Positions 62,737-64,000 of a stretch of 64,000 nt of DNA are shown here, in pieces. A program made the position numbers and the translations under genes. The stretch is from Parasponia andersonii (taxonomy: Eukaryota; Streptophyta; Magnoliopsida; Rosales; Cannabaceae), in NCBI GenBank assembly GCA_002914805.1, contig JXTB01000016.1:1377230-1441229 (forward strand). The letters run 5' to 3'. Each line of letters opens with the position of its first letter. Positions within the stretch are counted from its first letter, which is position 1. The notes under the pieces were generated by a model. That model saw only the letters and a list, made by a program, of their open reading frames with translations, had not been told where the DNA came from and searched no databases.

Positions 62737-63074
62737 ACTGCCCCCATTTCCCTACTTGATGGATTCGTATCCGTCGAGTGGGGAAATCATTTATCCGTTC
62801 TTCCAATCTGGGGGATGCACATGGCTCCTCCTTGTCGATGTGGAGGCATGCCATCCCATGTCACGAAATTTTTTAAATTTCGAAGTTCCGACTGTTCAGT
62901 CTCCTTTGCTCTCCCCTTTTCCAGAGAAACTCTTCGGCTCCCCTTCTATAAAAGCTGCATTTACGCTCATTTGCTACTTTACTAAAATTTGCAATTATTT
63001 TAGCCTCGTAAAATCCTAAGGTTTTCGACTTCCCCCTTTCTAGAGACTTTTGCTCTTTGATCATATCCAGAACA

Positions 63075-64000
63075 ATGGCTTCGGGTCAAGATCAGGAATT
63101 GCACCCCATCGTGGATTCGGAGTTGGTTTCACTGAGGAGTCCCTCTGCCCCCGAAGGCTCTATTATTTTTGGCAGAAAACATCTGGAATGGCTGCGATTC
63201 CCTCTTCCTCCTCTGATCCACAAATTCTTCGCTTTGACGGGGATCCATCTGATGCAGTTAAACACAAACGAGGTCATGATTTTGATGGGGCTTTCCGCCT
63301 TGTCAGTTCTCTATAACCTGCATATCGACCTGGAGGTGGTCTTTTATGCTTACAAACTCACCCTCATCCCCAAGAAGAGTTCCTACCCCTCCTTTTACCT
63401 CCAACTGCTCCCGGGACTTCACATCTTCTGGGGCTTACCGAGGTCAGACAAGCAATGGGACTCCCACACTAAGCTATACGTCATTAGAGGGGCGTGGTGC
63501 TCCCCTTGGGTGAACGGCGAGCACTTCCAAATTCCCTTAGTTTTCCTGCAGAGTAAGTGGTAAGTCGTGATTTTCGGGTCTGTATCCTCCTCATCTGTTA
63601 TTGCTCACGTTATTTTGTCTTGTGTAGCCTCGGCAGAAGAGAACAGGTTCGAGTCGCATTTATCAGCGGGACGGCTCAAAGGCCTGGAAGGGATCATCAT
63701 CTTCAGATCTCCTGGGGACTACCGGCACATCCAGGCCGCCCTCAACCCTCTGGTGATGAATATGATACCCATGATGGTTTCATACCTTCCCTTCCCTCTG
63801 GATGCCTGGGTCATCACAAAGTACCTGCGGAGCCGACTTGACGCCTCTGCCCTGAACTGATTCCGTCAGGACGAGCATGATCGAATCGCTATGGTGGGTC
63901 ATCAGGTTACTGCTTCAAGCCAATTGGCGGGCTCCAACGACCTGGTGGTGCCGACTAGCCTCGAGCTGGAGGAAGCCGTGAGGTTCGTGGCTAAGGAGTG
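63075..64000 (+). other. antisense extra ORF of the second Tat-type element, partial
   Basis: An open frame from 63075 (MASGQDQELHP) contains FPLPPLIHKFFALTGIHLMQ and GLPRSDKQW, the pattern of plant 'gypsy-type transposon' (Transposase_28/PF04195-like) proteins. A donor AGA|GTAAGT at 63553 and an acceptor TTGTGTAG at 63628 suggest an intron, as known for antisense ORFs of this lineage. It continues towards a charged region at the window end. The function is unknown and the right end is cut. The copy looks better preserved than the one at 24-26 kb. Confidence 0.6.

Overview
The window is nuclear DNA of a flowering plant. It is AT-rich with long poly(A)/poly(T) and (AT)n runs, its genes have GT-AG introns, and every recognisable protein is closest to a eudicot family. 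Some details (the N-terminus of the arabinosyltransferase, the style of the LTR and LINE repeats) remind me of Cucurbitaceae, but that is a guess. Two single N bases (6474 and 12946) show it is assembled draft sequence.

Five host genes can be supported. From left to right: an RRA-type arabinosyltransferase of family GT77 (6199-7883, +); a bZIP transcription factor gene on the opposite strand (9119-11261, -) whose basic-region exon carries a small deletion and a stop; a deSI-like PPPDE thiol peptidase (40186-41756, +, with a 5'UTR exon near 38.5 kb); an FQR1-like flavodoxin-fold quinone reductase (43081-45074, +); and a UBC12/RCE1 NEDD8-conjugating enzyme (46682-48982, -, with a 5'UTR exon near 49.7 kb). 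They work in cell-wall glycosylation, transcription, small-modifier removal, redox protection and neddylation. They are ordinary independent plant loci, not a cluster.

The rest is intergenic DNA and transposons. 1-6 kb: AT-rich, with a large fold-back (Mutator-like) element and a ~74-bp tandem repeat. 12.6-21.3 kb: remnants of two minus-strand L1-type LINEs lying head to tail, the first split by a 1.5-kb solo LTR with a perfect 5-bp target duplication. 22.69-33.88 kb: a complete-length but broken Ty3/gypsy element of the Tat type on the minus strand, with two LTRs, a 5-bp target duplication, and a long extra ORF region in antisense between integrase and the 3' LTR. 35.6-37.3 kb: Harbinger-like MITEs and a short retroposon tail. 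51.4-55 kb: hAT-like and fold-back MITEs. 55.7-61 kb: LTR remnants with one LTR-like piece nested in another. 61-64 kb: a LINE fragment cut by the LTR of a second Tat-type element that runs off the right edge and shows the same antisense ORF layout.

I found no operon-like system, CRISPR, or tRNA/rRNA gene. The observations most worth following are the deletion in the bZIP basic region, the repeated antisense-ORF layout of the two Tat-type elements, and several exactly bounded nested insertions that allow relative dating.
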